Of a DNA stretch of 5,670 nucleotides, positions 1-5,670 are shown piece after piece. Position 1 is the stretch's first letter, and every line of letters begins with the position of its first letter. Location of the stretch: the NCBI GenBank assembly GCA_027297005.1, contig JAPUIN010000282.1, forward strand, positions 1 through 5,670. The letters are read 5' to 3'. The translations under genes and the position numbers were made by a program. The notes under the pieces were generated by a model that saw only the letters and a program-made list of their open reading frames with translations, ran no database searches and was not told the origin of the DNA. Origin of the DNA: Acidobacteriota bacterium (GTDB lineage: Bacteria; Acidobacteriota; Polarisedimenticolia; Gp22-AA2).

Positions 1-789
1 ATCGAGGAAGAGATCGACTGGATCACCTTCGTAGGGGCATCGGATCCTGTGCGAAAGGTTGACCTGATAGATGTCCCCCGCAGCGATATATTCGAGCGCC
101 CGCTCAATGCTTCGGCGATACCCGGCTCGCGGCGTGATCGCGACCGCCTCCCCCGCGCTCCCCGCGGCGGACCGGGCGGGAGGCCCACCCCTGGTGTCAC
201 GCGCCTGTTCGAGGCGCGCCCGGAAATCGTGGAGGCGGTCCTGAGCCCGGGCAGAGCGCGGACCGGAAACGCCTGGAGCGGATCCTCCGGCGACGAGCGC
301 GATCCGACGCTCGGCGTGATCGAACACAATCGCCGCGTCGTAGATGCCGAACCAGAGATCAGGCGCACCGATGGGATCGGGTGGGCCGGTCGGCAGCGAT
401 TCGACGTAGCGGCGCATCCCGTACCCCAAGTATCCAATGGCACCGCCCGCGAATGGCAGGCCCGGCAGCCTCCTGACCTGATCACCCGACATGATGGCCC
501 TGAGCAGCCGGAACGGATCTGTGATCCGTTCCAGCTCTGTTATTCCTCCGGTGTCGGAAAAACAGTCGACTCGGGTCCTCCCCGCGGCGAACACGACGAC
601 TCTCACGGGGTCCCAGGCGAGGATCGAGAAGCGCGAGGCGGAGTGTCGCGGAAGCCCGCTCAGCAGGAGAGCCGGGTGGCGCAGGGCGCGAACCACCCCG
701 AGGACCCGGGTTGGCTCCACCCAGTCCCGGAAATCCTCCACCCGGGGGGCTGGTAGCGGCACGGGGCGTTCTATCGATTCAGCCGCCAC
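1..789 (-). CDS. pabB: Aminodeoxychorismate synthase component I (partial, N-terminal 263 residues)
   Basis: PabB aminates chorismate to 4-amino-4-deoxychorismate, using ammonia from a PabA-type glutaminase, in the 4-aminobenzoate branch of folate synthesis. The reading frame is open to the left edge, so about the last 200 residues of a usual 450-470 residue protein are missing. The N-terminal domain of the anthranilate synthase I/PabB family is visible: LLLSGLP near residue 41, FSILAWDP at 54-61 and PFAGGAIGYLGY at 112-123. The chorismate-binding domain begins with ITPRAGYRRSIERA (218-231) and the PabB-like signature YIAAGDIYQVNLSHR (234-248). The catalytic C-terminal motifs are off the window. 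I chose the GTG at 787-789 because GGAGG at 797-801 lies 7 bases upstream. The GTG at 790-792 is only 4 bases away but is also possible. The gene overlaps the end of pabC, which implies translational coupling. An anthranilate synthase (TrpE) is the main alternative. The neighbouring pabC and the AGDIYQVNLS motif favour PabB. Confidence 0.88.
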   Translation of the reverse strand, partial: MAAESIERPVPLPAPRVEDFRDWVEPTRVLGVVRALRHPALLLSGLPRHSASRFSILAWDPVRVVVFAAGRTRVDCFSDTGGITELERITDPFRLLRAIMSGDQVRRLPGLPFAGGAIGYLGYGMRRYVESLPTGPPDPIGAPDLWFGIYDAAIVFDHAERRIALVAGGSAPGVSGPRSARAQDRLHDFRARLEQARDTRGGPPARSAAGSAGEAVAITPRAGYRRSIERALEYIAAGDIYQVNLSHRIRCPYEGDPVDLFLD

Positions 790-1645
790 CACACTCCCTC
801 CGCAAGAGCGATCGATAGAGATCGAGGAGCGCTGATGTTGCCGGCCCGGGACGTCCTCCCGATACGGCCCGGCCGTCGATGCGCGTGACGGGCAGAACCT
901 CCCACGAGGTATTGGTGAGAAAGATCTCTTCGGCGGCGTGAAGACGCTCGGAGGGGACAGGCTCCTCGCGGGCCGTGCGGCCGCTTTCCCGCGCCAGTTC
1001 GAGGATCGCTTCCCGGGTGATCCCGGGCAGACTCCCCTCAGGAGCGGGCGGCGTGACCAGCGCTCCCCCCTCGACAAGGAAAATATTGCTGGCCGTCCCC
1101 TCCGTGACGCATCCCGCCCCGTCGAGCAGGATCGCCTCGTGGGCACCCTTCCCACGAGCCTCCCGTCGCGCCAGAACTGAGGCGAGACGGCTGATCGATT
1201 TGATCGATGCGTCGATCGACGCGTGTGGTATTGCGCATCGGCCCACGATCGAGACCGCCACACCCTCCGCGTGATCCCGGGCGGGAAGGGGCTGAAATGG
1301 GGCGGCCGTCACGATCACCGTCGGCAGGGAATCGGTCCCGACGAAATCACCTGGACGCCCCCGGCCGCGCGTGACGGTCAGCCGGATGCGCGCCTCAATC
1401 AACTTGTTCGACTCCAGGAGTGCATCGATGAGAGAGACGATCCGGTCGGATCTCCAGGGAAGGTCAAGCCCGATCGAGCCAGCTGAGCGCTCGAGTCTTC
1501 GCACATGCCGCTCGAGGCGGAACACGCGCCCCGCGACGGCCCGCATCGTCTCGAAGATCCCGTCGCCGAACAGCAGCCCCCGGTCAAAGACCGAGATGCG
1601 GGCCTCCTCTTCCGCGACGAGGCGTCCGTTGAGATGAACCCACAC
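779..1645 (-). CDS. pabC: Aminodeoxychorismate lyase, class IV PLP-dependent enzyme
   Basis: PabC removes pyruvate from 4-amino-4-deoxychorismate to give 4-aminobenzoate for folate; it is a cytoplasmic PLP enzyme. The 288-residue product has the family length and motifs of the fold shared by PabC, branched-chain and D-amino acid aminotransferases. These are VFDRGLLFGDGIFET (19-33), RLERHVRRLERSA (43-55, with a probable phosphate-contacting Arg), the expected Schiff-base lysine K149 in ASIKSISRLASVLARREA, TEGTASNIFLV (181-191, with E182), LPGITRE (206-212), and a closing FLTNTSWEVLPVTRIDG (242-258). The frame extends upstream to an ATG at 1694-1696, but those 17 residues are unlike the family. 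The GTG at 1643-1645 begins the typical WVHLNGRLV and follows a strong GGGAGGG. It lies 70 bases after mqnE and overlaps pabB. Substrate cannot be read from the fold alone; the lyase call rests largely on the adjacent pabB, with D-alanine or branched-chain aminotransferase as alternatives. Confidence 0.82.
   Translation of the reverse strand: MWVHLNGRLVAEEEARISVFDRGLLFGDGIFETMRAVAGRVFRLERHVRRLERSAGSIGLDLPWRSDRIVSLIDALLESNKLIEARIRLTVTRGRGRPGDFVGTDSLPTVIVTAAPFQPLPARDHAEGVAVSIVGRCAIPHASIDASIKSISRLASVLARREARGKGAHEAILLDGAGCVTEGTASNIFLVEGGALVTPPAPEGSLPGITREAILELARESGRTAREEPVPSERLHAAEEIFLTNTSWEVLPVTRIDGRAVSGGRPGPATSALLDLYRSLLRRECGGG
794..801 (-). promoter_or_regulatory. Ribosome binding site of pabB, inside pabC
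   Basis: The minus strand reads GGAGGGAG here, within the last codons of pabC. It is followed by two in-frame GTG codons in a row (790-792 and 787-789). The spacing from GGAGG is 4 bases to the first and 7 bases to the second, so the second is the more likely start. A site buried in the upstream gene fits coupled translation of the pair. Confidence 0.65.
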
Positions 1646-1649
1646 GCCG

Positions 1650-1656
1650 CCCTCCC
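1650..1656 (-). promoter_or_regulatory. Ribosome binding site of pabC
   Basis: The minus strand reads GGGAGGG, 4 bases before the GTG at 1643-1645. It decides the start of pabC: the alternative ATG at 1694-1696 would place this site inside the coding region. The base of a short inverted repeat (1657-1670) directly abuts it. Confidence 0.7.
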
Positions 1657-1670
1657 GGCTCCCAGGAGCC
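1657..1670 (-). repeat. Short perfect inverted repeat abutting the pabC ribosome binding site
   Basis: GGCTCC and GGAGCC are separated by two bases, a perfect 6-base inverted repeat. As RNA it would realistically form 5 pairs with a 4-base loop. It shares the bases GGCTC (1666-1670) with the right arm of the larger inverted repeat at 1666-1715, so the two hairpins exclude each other. No T-run follows, so it is not a standard terminator. Confidence 0.5.
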
Positions 1671-1715
1671 TGCCCGCAGCTTGAGTCGGGTCGCACGCAA
1701 TTCCCGGACAGGCTC
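1666..1715 (-). repeat. Inverted repeat in the mqnE-pabC gap
   Basis: On the minus strand GAGCCTGTCCG (1715-1705) can pair with CGGGCAGGCTC (1676-1666). This is an 11-pair stem with one G-U pair and a 28-base loop, starting directly after the mqnE stop codon. It is the most structured part of the only sizeable intergenic gap in the window. It may stabilise the 3' end of the upstream message or modulate pabC expression. There is no downstream T-run for intrinsic termination. The pairing is seen in the sequence; any role is inferred. Confidence 0.5.
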
Positions 1716-2906
1716 TTAGTGGGAGATCCGGTCCGCGGCCGCCTCAGCCCCGGAGTCGATCGGCAGGGCGGAGTGCTCGAGGCCAGCCCGAGCAGGCGGT
1801 GTCATGGGAATGATCGGATTGTAGAGGGTATCCCGTTCCACCGGCACCCGTCCCGCCTCTTCGATCAGAGCGACCAGGCGGTTCCGCGTGACGACCTGAG
1901 GCGAACTGGCGCCAGCCTGATGGAAGATCTCCTCGGTGAGGACCGTTCCGTCCATGTCGTCAGCGCCGAAGTCCAGAGCCGCCTGGGCGACGCGGGGCGT
2001 CAACATGATCCAGTACGCCTTCACGTGCGGGAAGTTGTCGAGCATCAGGCGCCCCACTGCGACCTGGCGTAGATCCTCGGTCGCAGATGGCTTCGGGATG
2101 TGGGACAGTCGCGTGTTCTCGGGATGGAACGCCAGAGGAATGAACGCCATGAAGCCGTCCGTCTCGTCCTGCACCTCGCGCAGCAGCACCATGTGATCGA
2201 GGCGCTCCTCGACCGTCTCGACGTGCCCGTACAGCATGGTGGCGTTGCTCTTCAGCCCGAGACGGTGGGCGGTCTTGGCGATCTCGATCCACGCCGCATG
2301 ATCGATCTTCCCCTTGAAGAGGATCTGGTGGGCGTGGTCCGTCAGAATCTCCGCGCCACCGCCGGGGAGAGAGCCCAGCCCCGCCTCCTTCAATTGCACC
2401 AGGACGTCGTGCCAGGACATGTCGAACTGCTCCGCCATGGCCGCGATCTCGACCATGGTGAACGCCTTCACGTGCACCTCCGGCCGGACACGCTTCATCG
2501 TCCGGATGACGTCGAGGTAGTAGTCGAACGGGAGCTCTGGGTTGACGCCGCCCACCATGTGGATTTCGCGGATCGGTTGATCGATGTACTGCATCATCCT
2601 GCTTTCCACATCCTCCATCGACAGCACGTACGCATCAGGCTGCTTGCGGGTGCGGTAAAACGCGCAGAACTTGCAACCGGCGACGCAGATGTTCGTGTGG
2701 TTGATGTGCTGATTGATGATGTAGTAGGCGGAGTCGCCATGCCATCTCTCGCGCACATGGTTGGCGAGGGCACCGACGGCGAGCAGATCGGGATGCCGGT
2801 AGAGAGCGAGCCCCTCGTCCCGATTGAGACGCTCTCCCGCCAGGATCTTCTCAGCGATCGACCCGAGTCCGCTCTTCTCGATATATCGCTTCTGGAAGGG
2901 GGTCAT
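1716..2906 (-). CDS. mqnE: Aminofutalosine synthase (radical SAM)
   Basis: MqnE joins the 5'-deoxyadenosyl radical from SAM to 3-[(1-carboxyvinyl)oxy]benzoate, giving aminodeoxyfutalosine in the chorismate-to-menaquinone futalosine pathway. The 396-residue protein carries the radical-SAM cluster motif C74-x3-C78-x2-C81 in TNICVAGCKFCAFYR. Further family motifs follow in order: EIHMVGGVNPELPFDYY (114-130), VKAFTMVEI (146-154), GLGSLPGGGAEIL (176-188), LKSNATMLYGHVET (218-231), FIPLAFHPENT (255-265), MLDNFPHVKAYWIML (288-302), FGADDMDGT (313-321) and VERDTLYN (356-363). The HMVGG, KAFT and HVKAYW forms match MqnE better than its paralogue MqnC, which typically has a QGG motif and SW in place of the AYW. 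About 33 residues after VERDTLYN look like an unconserved tail. The frame stays open upstream to 3113, but that part overlaps thiC, is Arg/Ser-rich and has no family similarity, so I use the ATG at 2904-2906. No good ribosome site precedes it. thiC ends 10 bases upstream, so coupled translation is likely. Confidence 0.93.
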   Translation of the reverse strand: MTPFQKRYIEKSGLGSIAEKILAGERLNRDEGLALYRHPDLLAVGALANHVRERWHGDSAYYIINQHINHTNICVAGCKFCAFYRTRKQPDAYVLSMEDVESRMMQYIDQPIREIHMVGGVNPELPFDYYLDVIRTMKRVRPEVHVKAFTMVEIAAMAEQFDMSWHDVLVQLKEAGLGSLPGGGAEILTDHAHQILFKGKIDHAAWIEIAKTAHRLGLKSNATMLYGHVETVEERLDHMVLLREVQDETDGFMAFIPLAFHPENTRLSHIPKPSATEDLRQVAVGRLMLDNFPHVKAYWIMLTPRVAQAALDFGADDMDGTVLTEEIFHQAGASSPQVVTRNRLVALIEEAGRVPVERDTLYNPIIPMTPPARAGLEHSALPIDSGAEAAADRISH

Positions 2907-2916
2907 CGCGAGCCCG

Positions 2917-4293
2917 TCATCTGACCTGCTCGGGGGGACGGGCCGCGGCGCTGCTGCGATAGCCGGGCGAGCCGACCCGGACGTGGCGGCGAACCGCCTC
3001 ATCCTCCGGCGTCGACAACAGCTCGCCGATCTGGTAGCGCTTGTTCTCCAGAGCCATCGAGCAGAGGGTTCCACACATTGTGCAGATCGCCTTGTCGTAG
3101 TCCTCGCTCGCACGGCGGATCTCCCGCGCCTTCTCCGGGTCGAGAGACAGCCGGTACTGTCCCTCCCAATCGAGCTGCTTGCGGTAAACCGACATCTGAT
3201 CGTCCCTGGCCTGCGCTCCGAACACCCCCTTGGCCATGTCGCCCGAGTGGGCCGCGATCTTGGTGGCGATCACCCCGTCGCGCACATCCTCGATCGTGGG
3301 AAGCCGCAGGTGCTCGGCCGGCGTCAGGTAGCAGAGAACATCCGCGCCGGCAGCGGCTGCCAGGGCGCCTCCAATGGCTCCTGTGATGTGGTCGTAACCC
3401 GCACCGATATCACTGGTCAGCGGCCCGAGCACGTAAAAGGGAGCGCCGTGGCAGATTCGTTTCTGGATCTGCACGTTGGCCTCAATCTGCTGGATCGGCA
3501 CATGGCCCGGCCCTTCGATCATCACCTGAACGGCGCGTTTGTGGGCACGGCGGGTCAGCTCGCCGAGAGTCAGAAGCTCGCTCACCTGGGCAGCATCGGT
3601 GGCATCCCCCGTGGCGCCCGGGCGAATCCCGTCCCCCAGGCTGAGCGTCATGTCGTATTCGTAGGCGATGTCGAGGAGACGATCATACTGGGTGAGGAGC
3701 GGATTCTCCTCACCGGTGCGCGCCATCCAGGAGGCGAGCATTGAACCGCCCCGCGATACGATGCCGGCGATACGGCCATCCTCGTCCAGCCGCCGCACCG
3801 TCTCCCGGGTTACCCCGCAGTGCACCGTGACGAAATCGATACCGTCGCGCGCGTGATTCTCAATCACCTCAAACAGGCGATCGGCGGTCAACTCATAGAC
3901 CGACCCGAGGTCGGCCACCGCCTGATAGATCGGAACCGTCCCCAGGATGACCGGACAACGCCGCCGGAGCTCCCGCCTTACATCATCAATCTCCTCGCCA
4001 GTGGACAGATCCATCATCATTTCAGCGCCGCACTGGACGGCGATCCTCAGCTTCTCGACCTCCTCGTGGAGCTGTTGATGGTGTCCCGAGGTCCCGATAT
4101 TGGCGTTGACCTTGGTGGACAGCCCCTGGCCGACCCCGATCGGATTGAAATCGTGGCGCGTATTTTTCGGAATAATCGCCACGCCCGCCGCGATGCGGCG
4201 ACGCAATTCCTCCGGTTCGATCCCCTCCACGCGGGCCACATACCGCATCTCGGGAGTCACGGTTCCGCGCTTCGCCTTCTCCATCTGCGTCAT
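2917..4293 (-). CDS. thiC: Phosphomethylpyrimidine synthase (short ThiC)
   Basis: ThiC is a radical-SAM enzyme that rearranges 5-aminoimidazole ribotide into 4-amino-5-hydroxymethyl-2-methylpyrimidine phosphate, the pyrimidine half of thiamine. The 458-residue product lacks the long N-terminal domain of the E. coli type. Visible motifs include NANIGTSG (63-70), DLSTGEE (95-101), GTVPIYQA (118-125), VTVHCGVT (155-162), VSRGGS (179-184), LSLGDGIRPG (217-226), VMIEGPGHVP (257-266), GPLTSDIGAGYDHIT (290-304) and CYLTPAEHLRLP (321-332). H264 and H328 correspond to the reported metal-binding histidine pair. The C-terminal cluster motif is C404-x2-C407-x3-C411, one residue shorter than the CX2CX4C I know from E. 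coli. About 47 further residues follow, including SSAAARPP, which look unconserved. A strong ribosome site supports the ATG start. No thiamine riboswitch fits in the 12-base gap to rny. The main alternative is the ThiC paralogue BzaF, which makes 5-hydroxybenzimidazole for cobamides; no cobamide gene is visible here. Confidence 0.88.
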   Translation of the reverse strand: MTQMEKAKRGTVTPEMRYVARVEGIEPEELRRRIAAGVAIIPKNTRHDFNPIGVGQGLSTKVNANIGTSGHHQQLHEEVEKLRIAVQCGAEMMMDLSTGEEIDDVRRELRRRCPVILGTVPIYQAVADLGSVYELTADRLFEVIENHARDGIDFVTVHCGVTRETVRRLDEDGRIAGIVSRGGSMLASWMARTGEENPLLTQYDRLLDIAYEYDMTLSLGDGIRPGATGDATDAAQVSELLTLGELTRRAHKRAVQVMIEGPGHVPIQQIEANVQIQKRICHGAPFYVLGPLTSDIGAGYDHITGAIGGALAAAAGADVLCYLTPAEHLRLPTIEDVRDGVIATKIAAHSGDMAKGVFGAQARDDQMSVYRKQLDWEGQYRLSLDPEKAREIRRASEDYDKAICTMCGTLCSMALENKRYQIGELLSTPEDEAVRRHVRVGSPGYRSSAAARPPEQVR

Positions 4294-4296
4294 GGC

Positions 4297-4304
4297 ATCA
4301 CCTC
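4297..4304 (-). promoter_or_regulatory. Ribosome binding site of thiC
   Basis: GAGGTGAT matches the complement of the 16S rRNA 3' end closely and sits 3 bases before the thiC ATG (7 bases counted from the GAGG core). It fills most of the 12-base gap after the rny stop codon. This leaves no room for an independent promoter or riboswitch. Confidence 0.75.
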
Positions 4305-4305
4305 G

Positions 4306-5670
4306 TCAGTGCGCCGTTTCGGTCGCCCGCATCTCGCGGATCACCGTCACTTTAATGCGTCCCGGGTAATCCATCTGAGATTCGATTTTCTTTGCCAAGT
4401 CGGAGGCCAACAGGGCCAGACGTTCGTCGTCGATCTGCTCCGGCCGCGCGATCACGCGGATCTCCCGGCCGGCCTGGATGGCGTAGGAACTCTCGACCCC
4501 CTCCATGCTGTTGGCGAGGCCCTCCAGTTGCTCAATTCGGCGCACGTAATCTACCACGCTCTTACGCCGCGCGCCAGGGCGCGACCCCGAAATCGCGTCG
4601 GCCGCAGCAACGAGGACCGAGATCGGGTGAATCACCTCGACATCCTCGTGATGGGAGCCGATGGCGTTGATCACGATCGGATGCTCGTTGAAACGGGTCG
4701 CGACCTCGACCCCGATCTCCGGATGAGTCCCCTCCCGTTCGAAATCGATCGCCTTGCCGATGTCATGGAGCAGGCCGGCACGCTTGGCCAGCGCGCCGTC
4801 CAAGCCCAGCTCTGAAGCCATGATCGAAGTCAGCTTCGCCACCTCGATCGAGTGGGAGAGCACGTTCTGGCCGTAAGACGTGCGATAGCGCAACCGGCCG
4901 AGCGTGCGAACGAGCCCCAGGGGCATCCCGTTGATCTCGAGCTCCTTGAGAGCCTCCTGACCGGCCTTCAGCATCTCCTCTTCGACACGGCGCTGAAACT
5001 TGGCGACCAGCTCGTCGATGCGCCGGGGGTGGATGTTCCCTTCCTTGAGGAGACGATCGAGCGTCAGTCGGGCGATCTCCCGCTTGATCGGGTTGAAGCA
5101 CGAGAGGACGACGGCGCCGGGCTGTTCGTCCATGAGCAGCTGCACACCGGTCGCTTTCTCGAAGGCCCGGATATTTTTCCCCTCGTGGCCGATGATCCGG
5201 CCCTTCAGCTTATCGTTGGCCAGCGGGAAGGTGGTGACGCTCCGTTGGGCGCTCCAGTCGGATGCGGTGCGCTCGATCGCGAGGGAGATGATCTTCCCCG
5301 CCTCCGCCTCCGCGTGGCGCTGAGCCTCTTCACGCGCCTCCCGAATCATCTTGGCGGTGGAGAAACGAACTTCCTGCTTGAGGTTTCCAATCAGCATCTG
5401 ACGCGCATCCTCGCGCGTGAGTCCGGCAATCCGACTGAGCTGTGCGTTCAGCTCGTCGCTGAGGCGCCGCATTTTCTCCGACTGCCGGTTCGATTCCTGG
5501 ATCGTCTTCTGGAGTCCATCCTCGCGCTGCTCGAGGTCCTGCTCGCGGCTGCGCACACGCCGATCGCGATCACTCAGCGACGCATCACGCTCTTCCAGAG
5601 ATCGCTGGAGCTTCTGAGTCTCTCGGGCTTTCTGCCGGGTCTCCTGTTCGAGGTTCGCCTTCGTCTTCAG
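4306..5670 (-). CDS. rny: Ribonuclease Y (partial, missing N-terminus)
   Basis: RNase Y is a membrane-anchored endoribonuclease that starts decay and processing of mRNA. The reading frame is open at the right edge. 454 residues are visible of a usual length near 520, so the membrane anchor and the start are off the window. Counting from the edge, residues 1 to about 85 are a charged, Glu/Arg/Gln-rich coiled coil. A linker with GLTREDARQML follows. The KH domain has LKGRIIGHEGKNIRAFE (155-171), with GHEG as its GxxG RNA-binding loop. The HD domain has YRTSYGQNVLSHSIEVA (262-278), the metal-binding pair in GLLHDIGKA (H302, D303), SHHEDVE (339-345) and VAAADAISGSRPGARR (354-369). The C-terminus YPGRIKVTVIRE is typical. 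All expected HD residues are present, so the enzyme should be active. The GTG at 5554-5556 is an internal codon, not the start. thiC follows after 12 bases. Confidence 0.95.
   Translation of the reverse strand: MKTKANLEQETRQKARETQKLQRSLEERDASLSDRDRRVRSREQDLEQREDGLQKTIQESNRQSEKMRRLSDELNAQLSRIAGLTREDARQMLIGNLKQEVRFSTAKMIREAREEAQRHAEAEAGKIISLAIERTASDWSAQRSVTTFPLANDKLKGRIIGHEGKNIRAFEKATGVQLLMDEQPGAVVLSCFNPIKREIARLTLDRLLKEGNIHPRRIDELVAKFQRRVEEEMLKAGQEALKELEINGMPLGLVRTLGRLRYRTSYGQNVLSHSIEVAKLTSIMASELGLDGALAKRAGLLHDIGKAIDFEREGTHPEIGVEVATRFNEHPIVINAIGSHHEDVEVIHPISVLVAAADAISGSRPGARRKSVVDYVRRIEQLEGLANSMEGVESSYAIQAGREIRVIARPEQIDDERLALLASDLAKKIESQMDYPGRIKVTVIREMRATETAH

Noticed and set aside
49..756. Plus-strand open frame of 235 codons opposite pabB
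   Set aside because: The minus-strand frame over the same bases encodes convincing PabB motifs; the plus-strand product is Arg/Pro/Gly-rich with no family similarity.
1191..1222. Cluster of GATCGA-like repeats
   Set aside because: It is explained by repeated Ser-Ile and Ile-Asp codons around the catalytic lysine of PabC; GATCG is frequent all through the window as a codon-use effect.
1646..1696. Upstream ATG start for pabC giving 305 residues
   Set aside because: The extra 17 residues are unlike the family, would run through the inverted repeats, and would put the strong GGGAGGG site inside the gene.
1716..2906. MqnC (cyclic dehypoxanthinylfutalosine synthase) as an alternative to MqnE
   Set aside because: MqnC has QGG and SW motifs where this protein has HMVGG and KAYW; FIPLAFHPENT and VERDTLYN also match MqnE.
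2907..3113. Possible 69-residue N-terminal extension of MqnE
   Set aside because: It overlaps the end of thiC in another frame, has an Arg/Ser-rich composition, and the MqnE-like sequence begins at the ATG at 2904-2906.
2100..4815. Long plus-strand open frames (2100-2924, 2824-3744 and 3820-4815; up to 331 codons) opposite mqnE, thiC and the end of rny
   Set aside because: They lie antisense to genes with clear family motifs, show no recognisable domains, overlap each other, and are the usual by-product of GC-rich codon use on the opposite strand.
1..5670. Mobile elements, CRISPR arrays, tRNA or rRNA genes
   Set aside because: No spaced direct repeats, transposase-like frames, terminal inverted repeats or tRNA-like clover-leaf segments were seen; nearly all the sequence is taken up by the five genes.

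Overview
The window is a stretch of bacterial chromosome, GC-rich (about 60% by eye). All five genes lie on the minus strand, so transcription runs from the right edge to the left. Reading in that direction, the order is rny (RNase Y, 5' end off the window), thiC (HMP-phosphate synthase), mqnE (aminofutalosine synthase), pabC (4-amino-4-deoxychorismate lyase, class IV PLP fold) and pabB (aminodeoxychorismate synthase component I, 3' end off the window). I found no tRNA, rRNA, CRISPR array, insertion sequence or phage gene.

Layout: rny and thiC are 12 bases apart. thiC and mqnE are 10 bases apart. mqnE and pabC are separated by 70 bases that hold two overlapping inverted repeats. pabC and pabB overlap by 11 bases (14 with an alternative start). 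This packing suggests one polycistronic transcript with its promoter beyond the right edge. There is no gene-free stretch longer than 70 bases, no recognisable promoter, and no hairpin followed by a T-run.

Function: RNase Y is a membrane-anchored endoribonuclease that starts mRNA decay. The other four genes serve cofactor synthesis. ThiC makes the thiamine pyrimidine from aminoimidazole ribotide. MqnE is a radical-SAM enzyme of the futalosine route from chorismate to menaquinone. PabB and PabC convert chorismate to 4-aminobenzoate for folate. Two chorismate-consuming routes (menaquinone and folate) are therefore side by side, together with two enzymes that depend on 4Fe-4S clusters and SAM.

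Organism: MqnE points to a bacterium that makes menaquinone by the futalosine pathway. Together with RNase Y, a ThiC without the long N-terminal domain of the E. coli type, and high GC, this fits several deep-branching or uncultivated, often anaerobic or microaerophilic lineages (for example Deltaproteobacteria-like, Acidobacteria-like or FCB-group relatives). The sequence alone does not settle the phylum. The window looks like core metabolism, not an accessory island, and I see no strong sign of an undescribed system. The points most worth checking are the cysteine spacing and tail of ThiC, the absence of a thiamine riboswitch next to thiC, and the inverted repeats before pabC.
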